A stretch of DNA of 64,000 nucleotides, taken from the NCBI GenBank assembly GCA_965263325.1, contig CBDHGY010000002.1, forward strand, positions 1,736,001 through 1,800,000. Reading direction: 5' to 3'. Position numbers and translations under genes: made by a program. This stretch comes from CBDHGY01 sp965263325 (lineage in GTDB: Bacteria; Pseudomonadota; Alphaproteobacteria; Caulobacterales; Hyphomonadaceae). Shown here piece after piece: positions 49,666 through 57,652 of this stretch (within the stretch, counting starts at the first letter, position 1; each line of letters begins with the position of its first letter). The notes below the pieces were generated by a model. It saw only the letters and a list, made by a program, of their open reading frames with translations. It did no database searches and was not told the origin of the DNA.

Positions 49666-50386
49666 CCAACAAGCGCTCGATATCTTGATCTCGTGACAGG
49701 CGGTGGTCACCGTCTTTCACAAGCGTATAGGTCACATCATCCGACTGCAGTTTTTCCAAAAGGGATAAAGAATGCTGCCAAGGCACCGCATCATCCTGCA
49801 CACCTTGCAGGATCCTGACGGGGCAATTCAGTAAGATCGGCTCATCCATTATTTGCCATTGCTTTCCATCTTCGATGAGATCGCGCGTAATTGGATACGG
49901 GTCGCCATATTCAGACGGTCTCATCCAGACCCCTTCCTCCAGAATCTGCTGCTTCACCGATTCTTCAAATCCGTTCCACATTAGTTTTTGCGTAAAATCG
50001 GGAGCCGGAGCGATGAGAACCATGCCTGCGACTCTTTCAGTTTTTGCAAGGGCCGTGAGAAGCGCCATCCACCCACCCATGCTCGATCCCACAAGCACAA
50101 GCGGTTCGTCTTCGGTGAGTTGATCAATCACGCTCAGACAATCTTGTCGCCAGCCCGAAATCGTCCCCTCAGCAAAATCGCCCTCTGACAAACCATGTCC
50201 AGAATAATCAAATGCCAAGAAAGGAATCGCATGTTCTGCCGCCCATGCTTCGAGCGCGAGCACTTTGCTGCCAGACATGTCAGAGTTGAAACCTGAAAAC
50301 CACACCAGGCGCGGAACGCCTGTGCCTTTTGGGGATTTGCGATAGGCCAATCGATGCCCGGCGGCTGACTGAATGTAGTCTGTCAT
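49628..50386 (-). CDS. alpha/beta hydrolase
   Basis: A 252-residue cytoplasmic hydrolase. The oxyanion segment is LVWFSGFNSDMSGSK, FLAFDYSGHGLSEGDF follows, the nucleophile elbow is VLVGSSMGGWMAL (G-x-S-x-G), the acid Asp is in RILQGVQDDAVPW, and the His is in VKDGDHRLSRDQD. It belongs to the serine aminopeptidase S33/abhydrolase group (Abhd10-like). The substrate is unknown. It is divergent from the GT4 gene at 50465. Confidence 0.9.
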   Translation of the reverse strand: MTDYIQSAAGHRLAYRKSPKGTGVPRLVWFSGFNSDMSGSKVLALEAWAAEHAIPFLAFDYSGHGLSEGDFAEGTISGWRQDCLSVIDQLTEDEPLVLVGSSMGGWMALLTALAKTERVAGMVLIAPAPDFTQKLMWNGFEESVKQQILEEGVWMRPSEYGDPYPITRDLIEDGKQWQIMDEPILLNCPVRILQGVQDDAVPWQHSLSLLEKLQSDDVTYTLVKDGDHRLSRDQDIERLLVTVGELLSSIRS

Positions 50387-50464
50387 CTATTGGCTGCTCC
50401 CTGTCTGTTGACGAACACCTGCATCATGTGACTCTGCACTGAGATTCAATAGTTACGTAGAAAA

Positions 50465-51637
50465 ATGTCACTCGCAGGCGATCTTAGATCCAAAACAATC
50501 CTTCAGGTCATCCCTGACCTCGCTGCCGGCGGGGCGGAGCGTACCGTACTTGAGATCACGGAGGCGCTGACAGCAAAAGGTGCACGTTCAATAGTGGCGA
50601 GCAGAGGTGGTCGGCTTGTTCCCGAGCTTAAAAAACTTGGCGGCGAGTTGTTTGAAATGGACGCCGCCAGCAAGAACCCTTTCACAATCCGCGCGAACGC
50701 GGAGAAACTCGCAGACTTAATAGAACACGAAAATATATCCATTGTGCACGCCCGTTCCCGCGCGCCCGCTTGGTCAGCCTATTTGGCATCTCAACGGACG
50801 GGCACGCCATTTGTGACCACTTATCACGGTGCTTATTCGGAAAATTTTCCCGGCAAACGATGGTACAATTCCGTCATGGCCAAAGGTGACCGCGTCATCG
50901 CAAACTCAGCATGGATCGCTGAGCACATTTTGACGACCTACAACCTGCCAAAGGAACGACTGATCACCATTCCCCGCGGCGTAGATTTAATCGCGTTTGA
51001 CCCAAAGAACGTCACAGTGAGCAGAGTTGAAACGGTTCGGGAGAGTTGGGGCCTTCCTGCAAATGATGATCGAACTGTGCTGATGCTTCCCGGCCGGCTG
51101 ACAGACTGGAAAGGCCAGACAACGGCGATTGAAGCGCTCGGCATCATGGAACCGGAAGAACGAGCCCGTCTCGCTCTGGTGCTTGCCGGCGACGCTCAGG
51201 GACGAGACAAATATGTGCTCCAGCTTGAAGAACTTATCCGCGCGCGCGGGGTCCAAAACTGCATGTTGATGCCCGGCCACTGCAGCGACATGCCCGCAGC
51301 CTATCTCGCCTGCGATATTGTTCTTGCCCCCTCTAAACGCCCGGAGGCATTTGGCAGGACCGCCGCAGAAGGATCAGCCATGGGGCGGTGCGTTGTTGCA
51401 TCTGCGCATGGCGGCGCTCTTGAGACTGTCATGGACGGCCAAACCGGCGCGCTGGTATCGCCAGGCGATCCCTCAGCTCTTGCGGGCGCGTTAAGAGCGC
51501 TTTTGCAAATGGGCCGCGGCGCATGGGAGAATATGGGCGCTGCAGGTGCAAGTTTCGTTCGATCGGAATTTTCAAAAGAGAAGCTTCAAGCCGCAACACT
51601 TGATGTGTATAGGGACGTTCTTCGCGGCAAAGGATAA
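50465..51637 (+). CDS. GT4 glycosyltransferase
   Basis: A 390-residue GT-B enzyme with N-terminal ILQVIPDLAAGGAERTVLEI (typical of LPS/capsule GT4), HARSRAPAWSAYLAS, and TYHGAYSENFPGKRWYN. The donor-site E-x7-E is in KRPEAFGRTAAEGSAMG, near the C-terminus. It probably adds a sugar to a lipopolysaccharide core or other envelope glycan, since the next gene (ten bases on) is a GT9 heptosyltransferase-like enzyme. No ribosome site stands out before the ATG. Confidence 0.9.
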   Translation: MSLAGDLRSKTILQVIPDLAAGGAERTVLEITEALTAKGARSIVASRGGRLVPELKKLGGELFEMDAASKNPFTIRANAEKLADLIEHENISIVHARSRAPAWSAYLASQRTGTPFVTTYHGAYSENFPGKRWYNSVMAKGDRVIANSAWIAEHILTTYNLPKERLITIPRGVDLIAFDPKNVTVSRVETVRESWGLPANDDRTVLMLPGRLTDWKGQTTAIEALGIMEPEERARLALVLAGDAQGRDKYVLQLEELIRARGVQNCMLMPGHCSDMPAAYLACDIVLAPSKRPEAFGRTAAEGSAMGRCVVASAHGGALETVMDGQTGALVSPGDPSALAGALRALLQMGRGAWENMGAAGASFVRSEFSKEKLQAATLDVYRDVLRGKG

Positions 51638-51646
51638 TCAGAAGCG

Positions 51647-52657
51647 GTGGCCTCTCCGACTATCAATCCGGGCAAAACAGCGTCGCGCGTGCTGATCATA
51701 AAACTCAGCGCGCTCGGCGATTTTGTTATGTCGCTCGGCGCTGCAAAAGCGGTTCGGGCTGCCCATCCTGAAGCAGAAATCACTTTGCTGACAACACCGT
51801 TCCTGAGCGAATTCGCGAATGCCTGTCCGTTTTTTGACAGAGTTGAAACAGACGGCCGTCCGAAAGGCATAAGCGCCCAGCACGCATTGCTGAAACGGAT
51901 TAGCCAAACCCGGTACGATATCGTCTACGACTTCCAGACCTCCAATCGAACGAATACCTATTGGAAGCTACTCAAACGCCTGCCGCACCTGAGAGCGCCG
52001 CTTTGGTCCGGCGCGGTGAAAGACCAAAAACTCTTTCACGCAAATCCCGACCGCAGCAAAATGCACCCGATCGACCGGCTCGCCGACCAGCTGAAATATG
52101 CCGGGTTGGATATTCTCGAGCCACCCATGCCAGATCTCAGCTGGGTACAAACCTCGCTTGGAGACAGCCCTGATCTGCAGGCAAGTCATTTTGGAATCGA
52201 CGGCAAATATGCACTTTTAATCCCTGGGGCGTCGGCACATCGGAGCGCGAAACGCTGGCCAGAAGAGCGATATGGCGCTCTGGCTGCGCACCTTGCAAGT
52301 CTGGATATTCAGCCTGTTATTATCGGCGGCCCGAGCGAAGCTGAACTCGCAGAAGACATCGCTAGAATAGAGCCGCGCACCAAGAACATTGTCGGTAAAA
52401 CGAGCTTGTTCCAGATCGTTACTTTGGCAGAGCGTGCAGAAATTGTAGTCGGCAATGACACAGGCCCGATGCATATGTCGACGCTGGCAGGCGCGCCCGG
52501 CATTGCCCTGTTTGCGACTGATGAGTCCGATCCGGTTCAGGCATGCCCGCGCGGCGCGCCTGTCATTGCTGTGGCATCTCCGCGGGCAGATGAGATAGAC
52601 GTTAAACCGGTGATAGAAGCGCTAGACGCGCTTCTATCATCGCAGGTTGCACAATAG
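51647..52657 (+). CDS. GT9 family glycosyltransferase (heptosyltransferase-like)
   Basis: A 336-residue GT9 enzyme starting at GTG 51647. The N-terminal strand is RVLIIKLSALGDFVMSLGAAKAV, then YDIVYDFQTSNRTN; the C-terminal donor domain has LLIPGASAHRSAKRWPEERYGAL, IGGPSEAELAEDIA and the conserved VGNDTGPMHMSTLAGAPGIALF. This is the WaaC/WaaF group acting on the LPS inner core. It lies in a two-gene unit with the GT4 gene. Which heptose or acceptor it uses is not known. A 130-base gap with no gene follows. Confidence 0.93.
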   Translation: MASPTINPGKTASRVLIIKLSALGDFVMSLGAAKAVRAAHPEAEITLLTTPFLSEFANACPFFDRVETDGRPKGISAQHALLKRISQTRYDIVYDFQTSNRTNTYWKLLKRLPHLRAPLWSGAVKDQKLFHANPDRSKMHPIDRLADQLKYAGLDILEPPMPDLSWVQTSLGDSPDLQASHFGIDGKYALLIPGASAHRSAKRWPEERYGALAAHLASLDIQPVIIGGPSEAELAEDIARIEPRTKNIVGKTSLFQIVTLAERAEIVVGNDTGPMHMSTLAGAPGIALFATDESDPVQACPRGAPVIAVASPRADEIDVKPVIEALDALLSSQVAQ

Positions 52658-52787
52658 TTACTCAAACCTGACGGCAATTGTCACAATCGCTCAATACGTG
52701 CGTACTTCGTTTAAACGAATTTCCACTATGGCCATTGTTGGAGGGCATTTAAACTAACGTCAAATTCCCGAAGAGAGATACAAGCAG

Positions 52788-53099
52788 ATGAAGAATCTAA
52801 CCGCACGTGCGCGCGCCGAGGAAGCCGTTTACGCCAATCGTCAAACACAAGAATTCATCCTTCAAGCTCATAGTCTTCGCCGTCTCGGTGAATGGGCTGC
52901 GTCTGAAATGAAGGAAGAAAACGCTGAACAAATCGCCCATTATGCTGAAACGCTTGTCAAAGCTGGAATTGCAGGAGTTGGGTCAGCAAAAAGTGTTGCC
53001 GAGGATTTGCGTGCCGCTGGAATTGAAACGACTGATACAGCTGTGGAGCATCGGTTCGACAACTTCCTAGAGGAAGCAAGAGTGAAAGCGAAGATGTAG
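52788..53099 (+). CDS. DUF1476 (ATPase inhibitor zeta-like) protein
   Basis: A 103-residue helical protein. The pattern ARAEEAVYANRQTQEFILQAHSLRRLGEWAA, then AHYAETLVKAGIAGVGS, then VAEDLRAAGIETTDTAVEHRFDNFL follows the DUF1476 family, whose best-known member is the zeta subunit that inhibits F1-ATPase in alphaproteobacteria. The N-terminal inhibitory segment of true zeta is not obvious here, so this may be a paralogue with another role. It is a single-gene unit with AGAGAGATACAAGCAG before its ATG and a strong terminator. Confidence 0.78.
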   Translation: MKNLTARARAEEAVYANRQTQEFILQAHSLRRLGEWAASEMKEENAEQIAHYAETLVKAGIAGVGSAKSVAEDLRAAGIETTDTAVEHRFDNFLEEARVKAKM

Positions 53100-53142
53100 C
53101 TTATGGACGCAAGCGCGTCCGATGCCTGACAAGTCAACGTTT

Positions 53143-53173
53143 AAGGAGCTTGGGATATTCTCCCAAGCTCCTT
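53143..53173 (+). terminator. intrinsic terminator after the DUF1476 gene
   Basis: A perfect 13-bp stem (AAGGAGCTTGGGA at 53143-53155 with TCCCAAGCTCCTT at 53161-53173) with a five-base loop. The T-run is short (TTTCT). It isolates the infC operon from read-through. Confidence 0.85.
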
Positions 53174-53291
53174 TCTGATTGAGCAGCAGAACCGTAGCCA
53201 TCTGAACACAATGAATCTACCGTTTTCCCTTGCAGTTACGGACAATTGTACGCATATTATGCCCGCATTTGGTAACAACAGGAGATACACC

Positions 53292-53831
53292 ATAGCTCGC
53301 AGACCACACGCGGCTCAGCCGCAAAAGAAATCAGGACCTCGCGTCAACAAGGATATACGCGCAGAGAAGGTCCTTCTCATTGATGAAAACGGAGAAAAAC
53401 AAGGGGTTATGCCGATTGGCGCTGCGCTGGATGCAGCACGCGACGCGAAACTAGACCTCGTAGAAGTTTCTCCGAACCAAGATATTCCGGTCTGTAAGAT
53501 TGTTGATTACGGCAAACTGAAATTTGAGAATCAAAAGAAGAAAGCGGCCGCGCGAAAGAAACAAAAGTCGGCTGATCTCAAAGAAATCAAAATGCGTCCC
53601 AACATCGACACCCATGATTATGGTGTAAAAGCGAAAGCAATCGCGCGTTTCTTTGAAGCAGGAGATAAGGTGAAAGTGACCTTGCGCTTCCGCGGCCGGG
53701 AGATGGCTCACCAGCACCTCGGGATGGAACTGCTCCAAAAGGTCAAAGCCGAATTTGATGAAGTGGCAAAGGTTGAGCTGGAACCTAAACTCGAAGGTCG
53801 CCAGATGACGATGGTGATGGCTCCACGTTAA
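53292..53831 (+). CDS. infC: translation initiation factor IF-3 (AUA start)
   Basis: About 179 residues. The N-terminal IF3 domain starts near GPRVNKDIRAEKVLLIDENGE; then AKLDLVEVSPN, the linker of KKKAAARKKQK type, and the C-domain IKMRPNIDTHDYGVKAKAIARFFEAGDKVKVTLRFRGREMAHQ. The natural start appears to be ATA at 53292, six bases after GGAGA. Upstream ATGs (53211, 53259) have no ribosome site and add a tail not expected in IF3. A non-AUG start fits the autoregulation of IF3, which discriminates against such codons. The next gene overlaps by one base. Confidence 0.9.
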   Translation: MARRPHAAQPQKKSGPRVNKDIRAEKVLLIDENGEKQGVMPIGAALDAARDAKLDLVEVSPNQDIPVCKIVDYGKLKFENQKKKAAARKKQKSADLKEIKMRPNIDTHDYGVKAKAIARFFEAGDKVKVTLRFRGREMAHQHLGMELLQKVKAEFDEVAKVELEPKLEGRQMTMVMAPR

Positions 53832-54127
53832 TGAAGCGGGTTCGGATTACACGCCGAATAAGGTATCCGATATTTGGAAAATTGGCAGTTATTGCTGACA
53901 ATACTGAGCTCTGCCGTTTGAAGTCTGGCCAATCTGCAGTCATAGAAATACCAGAAAACGCAGAGCTGCTCCAAATTAGCTCCGATGGTGTTGTCTCAAC
54001 ACCGCACGAACTTTCCCAAATTCCCGATGGAGCCCACTTGGAAATCATCGCTGATAAAGACCGCCCATTCGGTCTTAGCGAATTCATTGCGCCGTTTGAT
54101 TTTAGGTACGCCGCGTCATCCGATTAG
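53831..54127 (+). CDS. small protein coupled to infC, unknown function
   Basis: A 98-residue protein whose ATG shares one base with the infC stop (TAATG), so its translation depends on IF3 translation. It is basic at the start (MKRVRITRRIRYPIFGK) and then beta-rich (KLAVIADNTELCRLKSGQSAVIEIPENAELLQISSDGV, with a PDGAHLEIIADKD turn). It is not recognised. Its ribosome site would lie inside infC. It is followed by a convergent lipoprotein gene, ten bases away. Confidence 0.65.
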   Translation: MKRVRITRRIRYPIFGKLAVIADNTELCRLKSGQSAVIEIPENAELLQISSDGVVSTPHELSQIPDGAHLEIIADKDRPFGLSEFIAPFDFRYAASSD

Positions 54128-54136
54128 CCTTGCCTT

Positions 54137-54472
54137 TTATCGGTCGCTCGCATGTCTGCGGTCATTATCAGCCTTGTCGTTCATAGCTTTCTTGTGAGCC
54201 TTGAGGTTCGTACGATCCTCTATTGGAAATAATTGCTGTCCGTCACTATTCGGCGTGGAATAGTAGCCAACTCCGCTCGTCGCGGCAGATGCTTCTACTT
54301 TGTTTTGCGGCTTTGGTTTTTCAACGCGGTCTTCAAGCGAGGCTAATTTCAGCTCTGAAACTTTTTCGATGGAGCCGCGTTCAGCAGCCGGTGCCGCTTC
54401 GCGGACCTGGGCCAAACATCCAGCGCTAGAAAACAGCGAAACCCCAAGCGCGAGCATGAATATTCGAAGCAT
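54137..54472 (-). CDS. small lipoprotein
   Basis: A 111-residue lipoprotein (signal MLALGVSLFSSAGC, lipidated Cys19). Its mature region is hydrophilic and probably disordered (SIEKVSELKLASLEDRVEKPKPQNK, LKAHKKAMNDKADNDRRH). It lies on the minus strand within the infC-rpmI interval and so interrupts the usual infC-rpmI-rplT operon. No family is recognised. Confidence 0.65.
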   Translation of the reverse strand: MLRIFMLALGVSLFSSAGCLAQVREAAPAAERGSIEKVSELKLASLEDRVEKPKPQNKVEASAATSGVGYYSTPNSDGQQLFPIEDRTNLKAHKKAMNDKADNDRRHASDR

Positions 54473-54723
54473 GGGTCAGGCCGCCTTCCTTGCCAGCATT
54501 GATACAGAATTCTATTAGGGGAGAAATTTGCTAATATTCGGTTTCAATGGGGAATGACGCTGCCTCAACGGAATCTGAGAGCACCGCTTGATTTTTCCTG
54601 CTGTTTCCGTCATATGCCGCTCCTTCCGAGCGATGCGGGCCAAAAGGCATGCCTGCAGTGCTCTTAAATTAGAAAATGGGCCGCTGGCAGTCTTCGCTGG
54701 CGTGAGCCCCAAAGGAGATGAAA

Positions 54724-54924
54724 ATGCCGAAGATGAAGACCAAAAAGGCCGCTGCCAAGCGGTTCAAAATCACAGCGTCCGGTAAGCTGAAGCACGGTGT
54801 TGCAGGTAAGCGCCACCGCCTCATGAGCCACAATGGCAAGTATATCCGCCAGAACCGCGGAACTTCGGTCGCTGCAAAAGCAGACCATGCCCGCGTGAAG
54901 AAATACCTTCCATACGGCCTGTAA
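54724..54924 (+). CDS. rpmI: 50S ribosomal protein L35
   Basis: A 66-residue bL35. The start is ATG 54724 (MPKMKTKKAAAKRF), about six bases after AAGGAG; an ATG two codons earlier is too close to it. The sequence is the standard basic L35 with GKLKHGVAGKRHRL and NGKYIRQNRGT, ending KKYLPYGL. It is followed 39 bases later by rplT. The 251-base gap 54473-54723 before it holds its promoter and shows no ORF of note. Confidence 0.97.
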   Translation: MPKMKTKKAAAKRFKITASGKLKHGVAGKRHRLMSHNGKYIRQNRGTSVAAKADHARVKKYLPYGL

Positions 54925-54963
54925 GCCGCACAGATTTTGAACCGAATTTAGGGAGCCCGTACA

Positions 54964-55323
54964 ATGGCCCGTTCACGTAACAAAGTGCCAGCACACGCTA
55001 AGCACAAGAAAATTCTCAAAGCGGCGAAAGGCTATCGCGGCCGCCGCAAAAACACCTTCCGCACAGCCAATGCGGCTGTCTGGCAAGCTGGCCAGTATGC
55101 CTATGTTGGCCGCAAGGTGAAGAAGCGGAAATTCCGCAGCCTCTGGATCCAGCGCATCAATGCGGCTGTTCGCATCCACGATGAAGACATGACCTACTCA
55201 CGATTTATCAACGGCCTCACCAAGGCCGGCGTAGAAGTCGACCGTAAGGTGATGGCCGATCTCGCTGTGAAAGAGCCTGAAGCGTTTGGTGCGCTTGTCT
55301 CACAGGCGAAAGCAGCGCTTTAG
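54964..55323 (+). CDS. rplT: 50S ribosomal protein L20
   Basis: A 119-residue bL20 of normal length, which binds 23S rRNA and is needed early in large-subunit assembly. Typical blocks: MARSRNKVPAHAKHKKILKAAKGYRGRRKN, then YAYVGRKVKKRKFRSLWIQRINAAVR, then YSRFINGLTKAGVEVDRKVMADLA. It is co-transcribed with rpmI and ends at an intrinsic terminator. Confidence 0.98.
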   Translation: MARSRNKVPAHAKHKKILKAAKGYRGRRKNTFRTANAAVWQAGQYAYVGRKVKKRKFRSLWIQRINAAVRIHDEDMTYSRFINGLTKAGVEVDRKVMADLAVKEPEAFGALVSQAKAAL

Positions 55324-55351
55324 CTTTTCCGCCAACCACAGGTTAAAGACG

Positions 55352-55384
55352 ATCCCGTGGGCGGCGCTCACGGGATTTCTTTTT
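55352..55384 (+). terminator. intrinsic terminator after rplT
   Basis: An 8-bp stem ATCCCGTG (55352-55359) with CACGGGAT (55369-55376) is followed by TTCTTTTT. It lies 28 bases after the rplT stop and 12 bases before the ATG of the next gene. Confidence 0.85.
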
Positions 55385-55396
55385 GGACAGAGCAAA

Positions 55397-56500
55397 ATGA
55401 ACAAAACCACACGCAACCTCATGATCGCCTTCGGCGCGGTGACTGGCTTATTGCTTGTCGGCGCGGTGATCGCAGCTGGATTCATGCAGCGGTCGCTGTG
55501 GAGCATCCTTTTGCTCGCGGCGGTTTTCACCGTGCTTTATGTTTATGGCAAGCAACCGCAATGGAAGACGCTCATTTCTGAAAAGCCGGGCATGGTGCTG
55601 CCAAATCTGCTGGGCACCTACGCGACGCAGGCTGTGATGTGCGGGATATTTTATCTCATCGGGTTTGGCGCGAAGGCTCTGCTGGGTGAGACCGGCGACC
55701 GCGCGCCATTCAGCATGTTCGATTACCAATTCGCAAGCGGATTGCTGCTCCTTGGTCTTATCCTCGGCACGATTGTAAACCAATTTTCAAAGCGGGTGTT
55801 CGCGGATCTTTCCTCGCTGCTTGAAGAGACCCGTGCTCAACTTGATGATGCGCAGGCAACCCTTGGCACCTTCACAGGTGCCGGGCGCGATGAGAACAAA
55901 GCCGATATCCGCTTGCTGGACAAACCCGTGACGCCTTCAAGCTTGATCGCAGGTGTCCACTTTAGCCACGGCGAATACAAGGAAGATGGGTTCGACGGCA
56001 CGCCCAATGCAAAATCTGTGGGCGGCGAGGATAAAATTGCTGAAGCAGAAAAACGCCTTGGCCGCGAGCTACCGGAAAGCCTGAAAGAGATTTACCGTAT
56101 CTATAATGGCGGCTCAATCAATGAAGTGTGCGTCGTGAAAGATGGTGTGACGGGCACCGACCTCAAATTCGATGACGTCCTCATGCCCTTCTCTGGATAT
56201 AATGATCTTTATCCGCTGGAACGCCTTTACACCGCTTGGGAGAGTTTTGAGCATTTTGCGAACCCAGAAGACCCAGATGACAGGGAGGAATATGGTGAGC
56301 TCTTCAGCCACGGTACGGAGAACATGGTCTTGCTCGCGCAGTGGTATCAGGAATCGCTGTTCCTGGATTACAACCAACCAGGTGAGCCACGAGTTGGCTT
56401 CGTAGATTTTGATAACCGCACCTGGTGGGAGGTGGTCCGCTACTGGCCCAATTTCGCAGCATTTTTTGCAGACTTGCGCCATTACGAAGATATCGACTGA
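55397..56500 (+). CDS. membrane protein with SMI1/KNR4 (SUKH) domain
   Basis: A 367-residue protein from ATG 55397. Four hydrophobic helices lie in the first about 150 residues (LMIAFGAVTGLLLVGAVIAAGF, SILLLAAVFTVLYVYG, YATQAVMCGIFYLIGFG, FASGLLLLGLILGTIV), then a short coiled coil (SSLLEETRAQLDDAQATL). A SUKH domain occupies about 210-360, with AEKRLGRELPESLKEIYRIYNGGSI, ENMVLLAQWYQESLFLDYN and VGFVDFDNRTWWEVVRYWPNFAAFF. SUKH proteins are mostly toxin immunity proteins, but some act in cell-wall stress; no toxin gene is adjacent. It is inserted between rplT and pheS. Confidence 0.82.
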   Translation: MNKTTRNLMIAFGAVTGLLLVGAVIAAGFMQRSLWSILLLAAVFTVLYVYGKQPQWKTLISEKPGMVLPNLLGTYATQAVMCGIFYLIGFGAKALLGETGDRAPFSMFDYQFASGLLLLGLILGTIVNQFSKRVFADLSSLLEETRAQLDDAQATLGTFTGAGRDENKADIRLLDKPVTPSSLIAGVHFSHGEYKEDGFDGTPNAKSVGGEDKIAEAEKRLGRELPESLKEIYRIYNGGSINEVCVVKDGVTGTDLKFDDVLMPFSGYNDLYPLERLYTAWESFEHFANPEDPDDREEYGELFSHGTENMVLLAQWYQESLFLDYNQPGEPRVGFVDFDNRTWWEVVRYWPNFAAFFADLRHYEDID

Positions 56501-56578
56501 CTGCTTCCCCGACACCCGGGTTTGCATCTTGCCCGCGGCCCATTAGAACCCTGAATTTGAACCAAAAGGGATGTCCCC

Positions 56579-57652
56579 ATGTCCGACATCGAAACAATAG
56601 AAAAAGAAGCCCTCGTCGCCATAGACGGCGCAGCAGACCTCGCTGCGCTGGATGCCGTGCGTGTGGCTGAGCTTGGCAAAAAGGGACGCGTCTCCGGCCT
56701 TATGAAAACGCTTGGTGGTATGGATGCCGATCAGCGTAAGGAAATGGGACCGAAGCTGAATGCGCTGAAAACCCGCGTTGCCGATGCCGTGGCTGCGCGC
56801 AAGACGGCGCTCGAAGACGCTGAACTGGAAGCGCGCCTTACCACCGAAAAGCTGGACCTCACCCTGCCCCCGCGGCCTGAAGCCTTAGGCGCGCTGCACC
56901 CGGTGATGCAGGTGTTTGAGGAAATCGCGGCGATCTTCGGCGATATGGGCTTTGCCGTCGCTGACGGGCCAGACATCGAAGACGATTGGCACAATTTCAC
57001 GGCGCTGAATTTCCCCGAAGGTCACCCCGCGCGCGAAATGCACGACACGTTCTTCATGGAAAAACAGGGCGATGAGCCAGCGAAAGTGCTGCGCACGCAC
57101 ACATCCCCTGTGCAGATCCGGACGATGATGAAGCAGAAACCACCGATCCGTATCGTGATCCCTGGCCGGGTTTATCGGAATGATTGGGACGCCACACACA
57201 CGCCCATGTTCCATCAGGTCGAAGGGCTTGTGATCGAAGAAGGCATCCACATGGGACATCTGAAGGGCTGCCTCGTTGATTTCGTGAAAGCGTTCTTCGA
57301 AGTAGATGATGTGGAGGCGCGTTTCCGCCCTCATTTCTTCCCGTTCACAGAGCCGTCTGCCGAGATGGATGTGAAATACACCAAGAACGGCCAATCGATT
57401 GAAATTGGCGCGGGCGACAGCTGGATGGAAATCCTTGGCTGCGGAATGGTGCATCCGAACGTCTTGCGCAATTGCGGCATCGACCCGGACACGCATCAGG
57501 GCTTCGCCTTTGGCATGGGGGTCGATCGTCTCGCCATGCTGAAATACGGCATGCCGGATCTTCGCCCCTATTTCGAAGCCGGCACCGAATGGACGAAACA
57601 CTATGGCTTCAAACCTTGGACGACACCATCCGTAAGCGGGGGGCTTAGCTGA
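56579..57652 (+). CDS. pheS: phenylalanyl-tRNA synthetase alpha subunit
   Basis: A 357-residue PheS of normal length. The N-terminal coiled coil (about 1-90) and the class II catalytic core are complete: LGALHPVMQVFEEIAAIFGDMGF, the TFFMEKQGDEPAKVLRTHTSPVQ block, motif 2 (IRIVIPGRVYRNDWDATHTPMFHQVEGLVI), and motif 3 (GFAFGMGVDRLAMLKYGMPDLR). It charges tRNA-Phe as an alpha2-beta2 enzyme with PheT. A membrane protein gene separates it from pheT. Confidence 0.98.
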   Translation: MSDIETIEKEALVAIDGAADLAALDAVRVAELGKKGRVSGLMKTLGGMDADQRKEMGPKLNALKTRVADAVAARKTALEDAELEARLTTEKLDLTLPPRPEALGALHPVMQVFEEIAAIFGDMGFAVADGPDIEDDWHNFTALNFPEGHPAREMHDTFFMEKQGDEPAKVLRTHTSPVQIRTMMKQKPPIRIVIPGRVYRNDWDATHTPMFHQVEGLVIEEGIHMGHLKGCLVDFVKAFFEVDDVEARFRPHFFPFTEPSAEMDVKYTKNGQSIEIGAGDSWMEILGCGMVHPNVLRNCGIDPDTHQGFAFGMGVDRLAMLKYGMPDLRPYFEAGTEWTKHYGFKPWTTPSVSGGLS

